Below are positions 6,626 through 15,357 of a stretch of 19,417 nucleotides of DNA, piece after piece. The position numbers and the translations under genes were made by a program. Under the pieces are notes generated by a model. That model did not search any database. It was not told the DNA's origin and was given only the letters and a program-made list of their open reading frames with translations. The DNA lies in NCBI GenBank assembly GCA_905372355.1, contig CAJPOT010000025.1:1-19417 (forward strand), in the 5' to 3' direction. Numbering within the stretch: position 1 is the stretch's first letter; the number at the start of each line of letters is the position of its first letter. The stretch is from an uncultured Selenomonas sp. GTDB taxonomy: Bacteria; Bacillota; Negativicutes; Selenomonadales; Selenomonadaceae.

Positions 6626-8948
6626 GTGCGCCCCCCTTTTGCGGCACGAGCGCCTCAGCGAGAACCTCATCCATCGTTTCCACGGGAACGAAGGCGAGCT
6701 TTTCGCGCACCTCCTGCGGAATGTCTTCGATGTCGCGCTCATTCTCCTTCGGCAGCACGATGCGCGTCATGCCTTCGCGGTACGCCGCCAAGACCTTTTC
6801 TTTCAGCCCGCCGATGGCGAGCACGCGTCCGCGCAGCGTGATCTCCCCCGTCATGGCGACGTCACTTCTGACCTTTCGCCCCGTCAGTGCCGAAATCATC
6901 GCCGTCGCCATCGTGATGCCCGCCGACGGGCCGTCCTTCGGAATCGCGCCCTCAGGCAGATGGATGTGGATGTCGCGCTTCTCGTAGAAGTCGCCGTCAA
7001 TGCCGAATTTCTCCTGCCGACTGCGAATGTAGGAAAGCCCCGCGCGCGCCGACTCCTGCATGACATCGCCGAGCTGACCCGTCAAGATCAGCTTGCCCTT
7101 GCCCGCGAGCACCGTGACCTCCGTCGGCAGGATGTCGCCGCCGACCTCCGTCCACGCCATGCCTGTCGCAACACCAACCTCGGGCTTCTTCTCCGCCTTC
7201 TTCCTGAGAAACTTCGGACGCTCCAAGAAGTCCCTAAGATTCTTCTTCGTCACGCGCACGGACTTCTTCTCGCCCTCGACGATGAGCCGTGCCGCCTTGC
7301 GGCATACATGGCCGATCGTGCGCTCAAGCTCGCGCACGCCCGATTCACGCGTGTACTCGACGATCATCTTCTCGATGACGCCTTCGCCAAATTGCAGGTC
7401 ACGCGCCTTCAGGCCGTTCGCCGTGCGCTGGCGTCCGACGAGATAGCGCTTGGCGATCTCCAGCTTCTCCTGCTCGGTGTAGCTCGACAGCATGATGATC
7501 TCCATGCGGTCACGCAGGGCGCGCGGGATATTCGCGAGACTGTTCGCCGTGACGATCCAAAGAACCTCGGAAAGATCGAAGGGAAGCTCGACGTAATGAT
7601 CGCTGAACGTCGTGTTCTGCGCGGGATCGAGCACTTCGAGGAGCGCCGCCGACGGATCGCCCTTGTAGTCCATGGCAATCTTGTCCACTTCATCGAGCAG
7701 GAATACGGGATTCTTCGTGCCCGCCTTGCGCAGCCCTTCCATGATGCGTCCCGGCATTGCACCGACGTAGGTGCGGCGATGTCCGCGAATCTCCGCCTCG
7801 TCACGAATGCCACCCAGAGACGCACGAACGAATTTCCTGCCCGTCGCCCGCGCCACGGAGCTTGCCAGAGATGTCTTGCCAACGCCCGGCGGACCTACGA
7901 GGCACAGGATCGGCGCATGCTGCTCCTTAGTGAGCTGGTGGACGGCGAGGTATTCGAGGATGCGCTCCTTGACCTTCTTGAGTCCATAGTGATCCTCATC
8001 CAAGACAGCTTCCGCCGCCTTGATGTCAATGTTGTCCTCCGAGAAAGTCATCCACGGAAGCTCAAGCAATGTCTCGATATAGGTGCGTATGACGCCCATC
8101 TCGGCGGACATGCTCGCCTGCCCCTCCATGCGGTGGATTTCCTTCTCGATCGTCTTCTGTACGTCCTCGGGATAGCCGCCTTCGGCGAGTTTCTTGCGGT
8201 ACGCTTCGATATCCGCCGCCTTGTCGTCCTCGTCGCCCAGCTCCTTTTGAATCGCCTTGATCTGTTCGCGCAGGTAATAATCCTTCTGGATCTTTTCCAT
8301 CTGTTTGCGCACGCGCATGCCAATCTTGCGCTCCATCTCAAGCACTTCAAGCTCACGTGCCAGAATCTTGTAGAGAAGCTCCATGCGATTCTTGATGTTG
8401 ATCTGCTCAAGGAGCGCCTGCCTGTCCTCAACCTTGAGGCTCAAGTGGCTGGCGATGAGGTCGCCCAAGCGTCCCGCATCGTCGAGAATCGCCACGGAAA
8501 CAAGCGTCTCGGCGGGAATCTTCTTGCTGAGTTTCACCCATTGCTCGAATTCATGCACGACGGCGCGTGTCAAAGCTTCCATCTCCATGGATTCCTCCAC
8601 GACCTCGGCGTATTCGACGACCGTCACCTCGGCAAAGGTTTCCAGCTCTTCATACGCTTCGATTGCCGCACGCTTCTGCCCCTCGACGAGCACGCGCAAA
8701 GCGCCGCCCGGAAGCTTCAGCAATTGGCGCACCTCAGCGATCGTGCCGACGTCGTAGAGATCCTTTTCGCCCGGCTCATCAGTCTCGGCATTCTTCTGTG
8801 CCACAAGCAGGATCTGGCGATCGCGCACCATCGCTTCCTCCAAGGCTGCCACGGAGCGCTCCCTGCCAACGTCGAGATGGATGATCATGAATGGAAACAC
8901 AATCATTCCACGCAGAGGCAGGAGCGGCAGCTTACGTATTTCCGACAT
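6615..8948 (-). CDS. lon: ATP-dependent Lon protease (LonA)
   Basis: 777-residue LonA-type AAA+ protease degrading misfolded and regulatory proteins in the cytosol. The N-terminal substrate-binding domain is at about 5-200 ([15 protein letters not shown] at the start), followed by a coiled-coil stretch at about 200-280. The AAA+ module has Walker A GPPGVGKT (352-359) and Walker B FLLDEVDK (DE at 419-420). The C-terminal protease domain carries the Ser-Lys dyad S675 ([10 protein letters not shown]) and K718 ([10 protein letters not shown]). The ATG at 8948 has AGGAGG 7 bases upstream; a TTG two codons earlier is a weaker choice. It begins only about 25 bp after the clpX terminator and overlaps engB by 11 bp. 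No CIRCE or CtsR-like operator was recognised nearby. Confidence 0.97.
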   Translation of the reverse strand: MSEIRKLPLLPLRGMIVFPFMIIHLDVGRERSVAALEEAMVRDRQILLVAQKNAETDEPGEKDLYDVGTIAEVRQLLKLPGGALRVLVEGQKRAAIEAYEELETFAEVTVVEYAEVVEESMEMEALTRAVVHEFEQWVKLSKKIPAETLVSVAILDDAGRLGDLIASHLSLKVEDRQALLEQINIKNRMELLYKILARELEVLEMERKIGMRVRKQMEKIQKDYYLREQIKAIQKELGDEDDKAADIEAYRKKLAEGGYPEDVQKTIEKEIHRMEGQASMSAEMGVIRTYIETLLELPWMTFSEDNIDIKAAEAVLDEDHYGLKKVKERILEYLAVHQLTKEQHAPILCLVGPPGVGKTSLASSVARATGRKFVRASLGGIRDEAEIRGHRRTYVGAMPGRIMEGLRKAGTKNPVFLLDEVDKIAMDYKGDPSAALLEVLDPAQNTTFSDHYVELPFDLSEVLWIVTANSLANIPRALRDRMEIIMLSSYTEQEKLEIAKRYLVGRQRTANGLKARDLQFGEGVIEKMIVEYTRESGVRELERTIGHVCRKAARLIVEGEKKSVRVTKKNLRDFLERPKFLRKKAEKKPEVGVATGMAWTEVGGDILPTEVTVLAGKGKLILTGQLGDVMQESARAGLSYIRSRQEKFGIDGDFYEKRDIHIHLPEGAIPKDGPSAGITMATAMISALTGRKVRSDVAMTGEITLRGRVLAIGGLKEKVLAAYREGMTRIVLPKENERDIEDIPQEVREKLAFVPVETMDEVLAEALVPQKGGAHAG

Positions 8949-8970
8949 AAACAATCCTCCTGAATATAGA

Positions 8971-9005
8971 AAAAAGGGGACGCTGCTTGCCGCAGCGCCC
9001 CCTTT
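8971..9005 (-). terminator. Rho-independent terminator after clpX, directly in front of lon
   Basis: Read on the minus strand, AAAGGGG-type bases (9005-8999) and CGCTGC (8997-8992) form a stem with GCAGCG (8986-8981) and CCCCTTT (8979-8973), with one mismatch. A T-rich tail (TTTTTTC) follows. It starts 7 bases after the clpX stop and ends about 23 bases before the lon start codon, leaving little room for a separate promoter. Confidence 0.85.
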
Positions 9006-9011
9006 CGATGC

Positions 9012-10289
9012 TCAAGCCGATGCTTCCTTGTCCGTGCCTTTCGTCTTCGCCTTCGCCTTGTCAATCGTCAGCACAGGATCCTTCTTGCCCGAAATGACCT
9101 CCTTCGTGACGCGACAGTGCGAAGCCCCGTCGACCGACGGCACCTCGTACATGACGTTTCGCATGATGCTCTCGATGATCGAGCGCAGACCTCGCGCCCC
9201 CGTCTTTCGCTTCAAGGCTTCCTTTGCAATCAGATGAAGCGCCTCTTCGTCGAAATCGAGCTTCACGCCGTCCATCTCCAAGAGCTTCTGATACTGCTTG
9301 ACGAGCGCGTTCTTCGGCTCAGTCAGGATGCGTACGAGCGTATCTTCACCGAGCGCTTCGAGCGTCACAACGATCGGGAGTCTCCCGATGAACTCGGGAA
9401 TCAGGCCGTTCTTCAGCAAATCCTCCGGCAGGATGTGGCGCAGCGTTTCCCCGATGTTGCGCTCCACCTTCGACTCGATTTCCGCGCCGAAGCCCATGTT
9501 CTTTTTGCCAAGACGCGCCTCGATGATCTTCTCGATGCCGTCGAATGCGCCGCCGCACAAGAACAGGATATTCGTCGTGTCGATCTGAATGAGTTCCTGG
9601 TGCGGATGCTTGCGCCCGCCCTGCGGCGGTACGGAAGCCACCGTTCCCTCCAAGATTTTGAGGAGCGCCTGCTGCACGCCCTCGCCCGAGACATCGCGCG
9701 TGATGGACGGATTCTCCGATTTGCGTGCGATCTTGTCGATCTCGTCGATGTAGATGATGCCTTTCTCCGCTTTCTCCACATCGTAGTCGGCCGCCTGTAT
9801 GAGCTTTAAGAGGATATTCTCCACATCCTCGCCGACGTAGCCGGCTTCCGTCAAAGACGTCGCATCGGCGATGGCGAACGGTACGTTGAGGATCTTGGCG
9901 AGCGTCTGCGCCAAGAGCGTCTTGCCGCTGCCCGTCGGGCCGATCATGAGAATGTTCGACTTCTGCAGCTCGACCTCGTCTGCCTTGCCCTGCGTGCGAT
10001 TGATTCGCTTGTAGTGGTTGTAGACGGCAACGGAAAGCGATTTCTTCGCTTCCTCCTGCCCAATCACGTATTGGTCGAGGATCTGGCGAATCTCCTTCGG
10101 TTTCGGCACATCCTTGAGTTCCACTTCGCTATCTTCACTGAACTCTTCCTCGATGATCTCGTTGCAAAGTTCGATGCATTCATCGCAGATGTAGACGCCC
10201 GGACCTGCCACAAGTTTTCTTACCTGTTCCTGCGACTTGCCGCAGAAGGAGCACTTGAGCTGACCCTTTTCATCCCCAAACTTCAACAT
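9012..10289 (-). CDS. clpX: ATP-dependent Clp protease ATP-binding subunit ClpX
   Basis: 425-residue AAA+ unfoldase that recognises substrates and feeds them to ClpP. The N-terminal zinc-binding domain has C13, C16, C35 and C38. Walker A is GPTGSGKT (117-124), Walker B IIYIDEID (DE at 182-183), and the pore loop is GYVGED (150-155). A KNMGFGAE segment corresponds to the IGF-type loop that docks ClpP, here with Met in place of the first Ile. Sensor-2 region [10 protein letters not shown] is present. The ATG at 10289 has AGAGGTGG about 7 bases upstream. It lies 11 bp after the clpP stop, so the two are co-transcribed, and a terminator follows immediately. Length is normal for the family. Confidence 0.97.
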   Translation of the reverse strand: MLKFGDEKGQLKCSFCGKSQEQVRKLVAGPGVYICDECIELCNEIIEEEFSEDSEVELKDVPKPKEIRQILDQYVIGQEEAKKSLSVAVYNHYKRINRTQGKADEVELQKSNILMIGPTGSGKTLLAQTLAKILNVPFAIADATSLTEAGYVGEDVENILLKLIQAADYDVEKAEKGIIYIDEIDKIARKSENPSITRDVSGEGVQQALLKILEGTVASVPPQGGRKHPHQELIQIDTTNILFLCGGAFDGIEKIIEARLGKKNMGFGAEIESKVERNIGETLRHILPEDLLKNGLIPEFIGRLPIVVTLEALGEDTLVRILTEPKNALVKQYQKLLEMDGVKLDFDEEALHLIAKEALKRKTGARGLRSIIESIMRNVMYEVPSVDGASHCRVTKEVISGKKDPVLTIDKAKAKTKGTDKEASA

Positions 10290-10300
10290 GATACCACCTC

Positions 10301-10921
10301 TTACTCCTTGGGCTTCTCGATTTTGACAGGACGCGTGATGACCTCGTCGATGAGACCGTATTCCTTCGCCTCCTCTGCCGTCATGAAATTGTCACGCTCC
10401 GTGTCGGCGATAAGCTTTTCACGCGGCTGCCCCGTGTGCTTGGCAAGGATGTCGTTGCCGACTTCCCTGAGGCGCAGAATCTCCTTCGCCTGAATCTGGA
10501 TATCCGTCGACTGTCCCTGTGCACCGCCCAAAGGCTGATGAATCATGATGCGTGCCAGAGGAAGCGCGTAGCGCTTGCCCTTCGCGCCCGCCGTCAGGAG
10601 CAAAGAGCCCATGCTCGCCGCCTGCCCGATGCAGATCGTCGACACGTCGGGGCGGATGTACTGCATCGTGTCGTAGATGGCAAGGCCTGCCGTCACGACG
10701 CCGCCCGGGCTGTTGATGTAAAGGTGGATGTCCTTATCGGGATCTTCCGACTCAAGGAAGAGGAGCTGCGCGACGACAACATTCGCGACATTGTCATCGA
10801 TCGGCCCGCCGACGAAGACGATGCGATCCTTCAAGAGGCGCGAATAAATATCGTAGGCGCGCTCTCCTCGGTTCGACCGCTCGACCACCATGGGAACATA
10901 ACTGTTCATATAGCTGTTCAT
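10301..10921 (-). CDS. clpP: ATP-dependent Clp protease proteolytic subunit ClpP
   Basis: 206-residue serine peptidase that forms the double-heptamer chamber of ClpXP. The catalytic triad is visible as S103 (GQAASMGS), H128 (MIHQPLGG) and D177 (DTERDNFM). The oxyanion region SPGGVVTAG (71-79) is also intact. The ATG at 10921 has GGAG about 8 bases upstream; a second Met four codons later ([10 protein letters not shown]) is an alternative start, and a short N-terminal propeptide would normally be removed. It lies about 50 bp after tig, with no terminator seen in between, and 11 bp before clpX. Confidence 0.97.
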   Translation of the reverse strand: MNSYMNSYVPMVVERSNRGERAYDIYSRLLKDRIVFVGGPIDDNVANVVVAQLLFLESEDPDKDIHLYINSPGGVVTAGLAIYDTMQYIRPDVSTICIGQAASMGSLLLTAGAKGKRYALPLARIMIHQPLGGAQGQSTDIQIQAKEILRLREVGNDILAKHTGQPREKLIADTERDNFMTAEEAKEYGLIDEVITRPVKIEKPKE

Positions 10922-10970
10922 GCAATCACTCCATATATGACGACGTCAACGACCGTGAAAGAACGTGACA

Positions 10971-12260
10971 TCACTTCGCGGCGTTGTCCAAGATGAACTG
11001 CGACGTCTTCTTTCTGAGAACCGTCGTGATGAGATCGCCGATGCGACCTTGCTCCTTGACGACCTTCCGGACCTGCGCCGGCGTCGCGCCGTAGGTCAGC
11101 GCCATCGCCGCAACCTCGTCGTCGAGATCCTTGCCTTCGACCTTGATGTCTTCGGCCTTCGCCACAGCTTCCAGCATGAGGTCGGTCTTGACGTTTTCCT
11201 CAGCCGTCTTCTTGTACTGCTCGCGAATCTGGTTGAGGTCGGTGCCCGCGTACTGCAGGTACTGCTCAAGCTTCATGCCCTGCTGCTCCAGGCGCATCGC
11301 CATCTCCTGAATCATCATCGTCACGCGGTTCTCGATCATGACGGCAGGAATGTCGACCGTGATGTTCTCCGTCGCCTTCTCGATGACGGCGACCTTGTAG
11401 TCGTTATCTGCCTTCTGCTGCGCGGCATGCTCAAGGTTCTTGCGGATGTCGGCACGAAGCTCGTCGACCGTCTGGAACTTGCTGACCTTCTTGGCAAACT
11501 CATCGTCGAGTTCAGGCAGCTGGCGCTCCTTGATGCTGTGAATAGTGCACTCGAACTTTGCGGGCTTTCCTGCGAGATCCTTCGAGTGGTACTCCTCGGG
11601 GAACGTCACATTGACGTCGCGCGCCTCGCCGATCTTCGCACCGATGAGCTGATCCTCGAAGCCCGGGATGAAGCGGTTCGAGCCGATTTCGAGCGGATAG
11701 TCCTTGCCCTCGCCGCCTTCAAATGCCTCTCCGTCAACGAAGCCCTTGAAATCAAGCGTCACGAGGTCGCCGCTCTTGACCTCAGCGCCCTCGGCGGCAT
11801 CGACCATCTGGCTGCGGCGACGACGCATGCTCTCAATTTCCTTGTCGATGTCCTCATCCGTGATCTCATCGACCTTCTTTTCAACCTGGATACCCTTGTA
11901 CTCGCCGAGCGTTACCTCGGGCTTTGCCGTGAAGCGTGCCTTGAAGACGACATCCTTTCCCTCTTCCAGTGTCACGACCTCGATATCGGGGCGCGAAACG
12001 GGCGTCATGTCCTGCTCCTTCAGGGCATCGGCAAATGCCTTGTCCGCCACGGCGTCAAATGCCGTATCAAGAATCGCCTGCTTGCCGACGCGCTGCTCGA
12101 TGATATGGCGCGGCGCCTTGCCCTTGCGGAAGCCCGGGATGCTCACGCGGTTCGCAAGATCCTTGCAAGCCTTCGCCTCAGCCTTCTTCAAGACCTCCGC
12201 TTCTACCTCTATTGTCAGCACGACCTCGTGGTTGTCCATCTTCTCTGCAGTAACCTTCAT
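10971..12260 (-). CDS. tig: Trigger factor, ribosome-associated chaperone and peptidyl-prolyl isomerase
   Basis: 429-residue chaperone that binds nascent chains at the ribosome exit tunnel. The ribosome-docking loop GFRKGKAPR is at 43-51, the FKBP-type isomerase domain at about 162-245 (GDLVTLDFKGFVDG through EIGSNRFIPGFEDQLIG), and a helical C-terminal substrate-cradle domain fills the rest. The ATG at 12260 (MKVTAEKMDN) has AGGAGGG 11 bases upstream. The frame is open for 27 more codons upstream, but that stretch holds the leader hairpin and lacks family similarity. It heads the tig-clpP-clpX unit, a classical arrangement. A candidate promoter lies about 100 bp upstream. Confidence 0.97.
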   Translation of the reverse strand: MKVTAEKMDNHEVVLTIEVEAEVLKKAEAKACKDLANRVSIPGFRKGKAPRHIIEQRVGKQAILDTAFDAVADKAFADALKEQDMTPVSRPDIEVVTLEEGKDVVFKARFTAKPEVTLGEYKGIQVEKKVDEITDEDIDKEIESMRRRRSQMVDAAEGAEVKSGDLVTLDFKGFVDGEAFEGGEGKDYPLEIGSNRFIPGFEDQLIGAKIGEARDVNVTFPEEYHSKDLAGKPAKFECTIHSIKERQLPELDDEFAKKVSKFQTVDELRADIRKNLEHAAQQKADNDYKVAVIEKATENITVDIPAVMIENRVTMMIQEMAMRLEQQGMKLEQYLQYAGTDLNQIREQYKKTAEENVKTDLMLEAVAKAEDIKVEGKDLDDEVAAMALTYGATPAQVRKVVKEQGRIGDLITTVLRKKTSQFILDNAAK

Positions 12261-12314
12261 AGTATGAAATACCCTCCTAAATGTTCCTTCATCGATGGTT
12301 TCCAAGGGACAAAA

Positions 12315-12333
12315 GCAAGGGCATCCCCCTTGC
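12315..12333 (-). promoter_or_regulatory. Hairpin in the trigger-factor mRNA leader
   Basis: GCAAGGG (12315-12321) and CCCTTGC (12327-12333) form a perfect 7-bp stem with a 5-nt loop. On the minus strand it is followed by TTTTG. It falls between the predicted tig promoter and its ribosome binding site, so it could be a weak attenuator or a stability element. Its function is not known. Confidence 0.5.
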
Positions 12334-12356
12334 AATCCCATTTTGCCATACTATTC

Positions 12357-12385
12357 ATGATACCATACTCAAATGGGAAATACAA
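12357..12385 (-). promoter_or_regulatory. Putative sigma-A promoter of the tig operon
   Basis: On the minus strand -35 TTGTAT (12380-12385) and -10 TATCAT (12357-12362) are separated by 17 bases. The -10 is preceded by TGG, an extended -10 feature. The expected leader is about 90 nt and includes the hairpin at 12315-12333. Confidence 0.6.
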
Positions 12386-12450
12386 GCATTTCTCCCACGG
12401 ATTATTCATTCGATGCTCGCGGTTTGCCGCGTGCAAAACCAACGAATCTC

Positions 12451-12459
12451 TGCTATAAT
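12451..12459 (+). promoter_or_regulatory. Extended -10 promoter for the VTT-domain membrane protein gene
   Basis: TGCTATAAT is a perfect extended -10 element, located 38 bases before the start codon at 12497. The best -35 at 17-bp spacing (GTGCAA, 12431-12436) is poor, which is tolerated by extended -10 promoters. It diverges from the tig promoter. Confidence 0.6.
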
Positions 12460-12496
12460 GAAGCCGTCTTTTCTATTGTATCGAAGGAGGCTGTCC

Positions 12497-13264
12497 ATGC
12501 TCAAGAATCCCATGAACATCGTCAAGCTCGTCGCCCTCTTTCTCTCGTGCGCTCTCCTCTATGCAATCCACCTTGCCAATCCGACCTTTTTTCCCGAACT
12601 CTGGCAGGTCTTAAGGAGCGGCGATCTCCTTGCGACGGCAGAATACATCCGCTCTTTCGGCTCTTGGGCGATGTTCTTCAGCTTCTGGCTCGTGTTCTTC
12701 GTCAATGCCATCGGCTTTCCGCCCGCCATCATCTTCTCCACGGCGAACACCCTGATCTTCGGCATTGTGCCGGGCATCGTCCTCTCCGTCATCGCCGAGA
12801 CCGTCGGCGTCACGATCAGCTTCCTGCTGCTGCGCTTTCTCTTCCGCGCCTCGGCAGAACAGCTGATTGCCAAGCACCCGAGGCTCAAGAAGGTCGACGC
12901 CTACAGCGGCAAGAACGGCTTCACCGTCATGCTCATCGCACGCATGGTGCCTTATGTGCCGAGTGCGCTCTTGAACGCACTCGGCGCCCTGAGCGCCATC
13001 AGCCTTAGGGACTACGTCATCTCCTCCTTCGTCGGCAAATTTCCCTCGACCGCCATCGAGGCGATCATTGGGCACGACACCGTGCTCAAGAATCCCGACC
13101 CGACGCGCCTCGTTCTCGTATGCATCGCAGCCGTCCTCCTCGTCATCGGCGCCTGGTACTACGAGAAGCGCGTCGAGAAAAAGGCGGACGCCATGCAGAA
13201 AATCCTCGACGAACACGCAAAAATGCAAAAGAACAAGGGACTGCGACAAAATGCGAAATCCTGA
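12497..13264 (+). CDS. TVP38/TMEM64 family (VTT domain) integral membrane protein
   Basis: 255-residue polytopic membrane protein. Hydrophobic segments are visible at about residues 9-25, 53-73, 75-95, 97-115, 147-168 and 203-222. The VTT (DedA-like) core runs from about 70 to 195, with FPPAIIFSTANTLIFG, a re-entrant-like GVTISFLLLR, and the RMVPYVPSALLNALGAL block that matches the family's conserved R-x-x-P motif. The C-terminal 30 residues are charged and probably cytoplasmic. DedA/TVP38 proteins are implicated in lipid scrambling or flippase activity and membrane homeostasis; the substrate here is unknown. The ATG at 12497 has GAAGGAGG 6 bases upstream and a strong extended -10 promoter. 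It is a monocistronic plus-strand gene diverging from tig. Confidence 0.88.
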   Translation: MLKNPMNIVKLVALFLSCALLYAIHLANPTFFPELWQVLRSGDLLATAEYIRSFGSWAMFFSFWLVFFVNAIGFPPAIIFSTANTLIFGIVPGIVLSVIAETVGVTISFLLLRFLFRASAEQLIAKHPRLKKVDAYSGKNGFTVMLIARMVPYVPSALLNALGALSAISLRDYVISSFVGKFPSTAIEAIIGHDTVLKNPDPTRLVLVCIAAVLLVIGAWYYEKRVEKKADAMQKILDEHAKMQKNKGLRQNAKS

Positions 13265-13571
13265 TGCATGGAAGTCACTTCTTCGTTGCACGCGAATGAT
13301 TCTGTTCTTAATTCCGCTTTACTGCGCGGCATAAGAACACCCCATATAATCATTTGTAAATAAATTGACAGCGAAAGTCCAAGAAGCCAAGTCCGAAGGG
13401 TGCAGACTAATTGGCAAATTTTTATTAAAGACGGCGATGACTGTCCACAAAGTGGACGTTTGTGCGTATAACTTATCGCAGAAGGGGCTCCGCAGACTCT
13501 TTCGAGTCTGTGGAGGAGCCCCTTTGTTATTTAGAACCGTGCCATTTAACCTCTTCTTCACTTCCCCTCTC
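13265..13571. other. 307-bp gene-poor region with hairpins and promoter-like motifs
   Basis: No recognisable protein is encoded. An open frame on the minus strand crosses it (to 13319), but it has no ribosome binding site of its own and is the continuation of a shadow frame of the kinase gene. The region holds TATAAT (13345-13350), TTGACA (13368-13373), a perfect small hairpin GTCCAC-AAA-GTGGAC (13443-13457), and a large hairpin at 13484-13522. It lies between a plus-strand gene end and a minus-strand gene end, so a small RNA or simple 3' sequence are both possible. Confidence 0.6.
13484..13527. terminator. Strong hairpin terminator between convergent genes
   Basis: GGGGCTC (13484-13490) pairs with GAGCCCC (13516-13522), and inside it CAGACTC (13493-13499) pairs with GAGTCTG (13504-13510) around a TTTC loop. 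The plus-strand side is followed by TTTGTTATTT, a reasonable U tract. On the minus strand it lies about 50 bp after the kinase stop, with a poorer T run. It probably works best on the plus strand. Confidence 0.75.
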
Positions 13572-15218
13572 CTATTTGAAGAAGATCGATTTACCGATGA
13601 ATTCGCGCAGGAGCGAATTGTTCGGAATGTCGTATTCCTCCGTGATGTCAGAAAAGCAACGGCAGAAATCGAGCAAGCGGTTCGCCTTGGTGTACTCAGG
13701 CACATCACGCGGCACCATCTCAAGAAGCGGCACGGCGTAGCGCTTCAATACAGCAAGCTCATAAATCAGAGCCGAATTGAACATCGCATCCGCCTCCTCT
13801 TGAAATGGAAAGATGTTCTTCTCCTCCCCCGCACGCACATCAGGCCACTGACGCAAAGTCTTCAAGGCATAGGCGCCACGGAACTGATAGTCGCGCACCA
13901 TGCGACGCAGAAGCCGTGCATCTGTCGTCGGTATGCGGTTGTGCGCGTCGATATTGAGCTGCGTCAAAGCGCTGATGTAGATTTTAAACTTCTTGCCTCG
14001 CGGCACAGAGGCGGTCAATGCCTCGTTGAGGCCATGGATGCCCTCGACGATCAACGGCGATGTCGGCGCGATGGAAAGATGCTCCGATCCCACCTCGCGT
14101 TTCCCCGTGAGGAAGTTGTAATGCGGCAGGATAACTTCCTCGCCATTCAGCAAGCGCACAAGATGGTCATTGAACAGCTCGACATCGAGTGCGCCGATAT
14201 TTTCAAAGTCATACGCCCCGTCCTTCGTGCGCGGCGTATCCTCCCAGTTGCGGAAGTAGTCGTCAAGCGAGATGGAAACCGGCTCGATGCCGTTGACGCG
14301 AAGCTGGATGCGCAGGCGCTGAGCGAATGAGGTCTTGCCCGAAGACGACGGCCCCGCAATCAAGATGAGACGCAGTTCCTTGATGTTCGATGCAATATGA
14401 TCGGCAATCTCGGCAATCTTCTTTTCGTGCAGAGCCTCCGATACATGGATGATGTCAGCCACCTCACCGCGACGGATATAACGGTTGAGATCAGATACAT
14501 AGTCACAGTGCAGGACACTCGCCCAGCGCTCCGCCTCCATGAGGATGCTGCCGAACTTCGGTTGCTCCTTGAATGCAGGCACGATCTCAGGCGCGCTCGG
14601 TTCCGGCGTGCGCAGCAAAACGCCGCCCGGCATGGCATCGAGAGCGAACTTATCCAAAACGCCCGTCGCAGACACCATCGGGCCAAACAGATAGTCATAA
14701 AACTCGCCACAGTAGTAAAGGCTTGCCTTCTCTGTCTCAAGAGACATGACGAGATTCGCCTTTTCAATCTGCTCTGATTTCTTGAAGAGCTGCACGACTT
14801 CCTCTCTCTGCAGGCGCTTCTTGACGATCGGACGGTTCTCTGCAACAATCTCGCGTATGCGCTGCTCCAACTCAAGCACCACGCTCTCTGTCACATCGAA
14901 CGGCGACTGTATGGCACAATAAAGCCCCTTGTGCGCTGTGAACTGTACGACGACCTCCGTCTCGGAATAAAGTTCCCGCACCGCCATGATGAGCAAGAAT
15001 ACCACAGATCGGCGATAGATGCGCCGTCCGAACTCGCTCCTCGTATCAACAAGCTCGATCGTATGAAAATCTCCGACAGGCGTCTGCAAATCGCGCAGCA
15101 CATTATCCACACGCGCTGCCACGATAAGCGGCTCCCCTTTTTTCTGCACCTCCTGCGCAAGCTCCAACAGCGTCATTTCGGCAGGAATCTCCCGCCCCAT
15201 TCCCTTCTCCCAGCGCAT
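13572..15218 (-). CDS. Nucleoside (uridine-like) kinase with threonyl-tRNA-synthetase-like N-terminal region
   Basis: 548-residue protein. The C-terminal half is a phosphoribulokinase/uridine kinase P-loop domain with GPSSSGKTSFAQRL (Walker A at 289-296), followed by SISLDDYFRNWEDTP and PLIVEGIHGLN, typical of the uridine kinase fold. The N-terminal region resembles the TGS-like and second N-terminal domains of threonyl-tRNA synthetase: EFYDYLFGPMVSATG (about 172-186) matches the editing-domain-like block. There is no synthetase catalytic domain. Such fusions are common in Firmicutes and usually annotated simply as nucleoside kinase; the physiological substrate is not established. The ATG at 15218 was preferred because AGGAGG lies 7 bases upstream; the ATG at 15236 would place that ribosome binding site inside the gene. 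It stands alone between two terminators. Confidence 0.88.
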   Translation of the reverse strand: MRWEKGMGREIPAEMTLLELAQEVQKKGEPLIVAARVDNVLRDLQTPVGDFHTIELVDTRSEFGRRIYRRSVVFLLIMAVRELYSETEVVVQFTAHKGLYCAIQSPFDVTESVVLELEQRIREIVAENRPIVKKRLQREEVVQLFKKSEQIEKANLVMSLETEKASLYYCGEFYDYLFGPMVSATGVLDKFALDAMPGGVLLRTPEPSAPEIVPAFKEQPKFGSILMEAERWASVLHCDYVSDLNRYIRRGEVADIIHVSEALHEKKIAEIADHIASNIKELRLILIAGPSSSGKTSFAQRLRIQLRVNGIEPVSISLDDYFRNWEDTPRTKDGAYDFENIGALDVELFNDHLVRLLNGEEVILPHYNFLTGKREVGSEHLSIAPTSPLIVEGIHGLNEALTASVPRGKKFKIYISALTQLNIDAHNRIPTTDARLLRRMVRDYQFRGAYALKTLRQWPDVRAGEEKNIFPFQEEADAMFNSALIYELAVLKRYAVPLLEMVPRDVPEYTKANRLLDFCRCFSDITEEYDIPNNSLLREFIGKSIFFK

Positions 15219-15271
15219 ATCTCTTCCTCCTACCATCCTGTACAGTCAAACGACAAACTATAAGGGATTCC

Positions 15272-15323
15272 TATAAAAAGAAATGGCTGAAAAGCACGCC
15301 GAAAGCGTCCATTTCCAGCCATT
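15272..15323 (-). terminator. Rho-independent terminator after the phosphate transporter gene
   Basis: On the minus strand AATGGCTGGAAA and TTTTCAGCCATT form a 12-bp stem (one G-T wobble) around a loop with a small CGC/GCG inner stem. TCTTTTTAT follows. It lies about 35 bases after the PiT stop codon and before the kinase gene. Confidence 0.8.
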
Positions 15324-15357
15324 GATAGCAACATAAGAATCCATGAGCAGTAATTTC

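Noticed and set aside
6426..8963. Very long open frame (about 845 codons) on the plus strand antisense to lon and engB
   Set aside because: It is the mirror of GC-rich codons in lon; it is rich in Arg, His and Leu, has no recognisable domain, and lacks a sensible ribosome binding site.
10965..12458. Long plus-strand open frame (about 497 codons) antisense to trigger factor
   Set aside because: It mirrors the tig coding frame, has no domain similarity, and would cross the tig promoter region.
10922..12497. CtsR or CIRCE heat-shock operator before tig, clpP or lon
   Set aside because: I looked for GGTCAAA-type direct repeats and the TTAGCACTC/GAGTGCTAA inverted repeat by eye and found neither.
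13319..13723. Minus-strand open frame of 134 codons covering the intergenic gap
   Set aside because: Its N-terminal part is an out-of-frame shadow of the kinase gene, there is no start signal in the gap, and the predicted protein matches nothing that I recognise.
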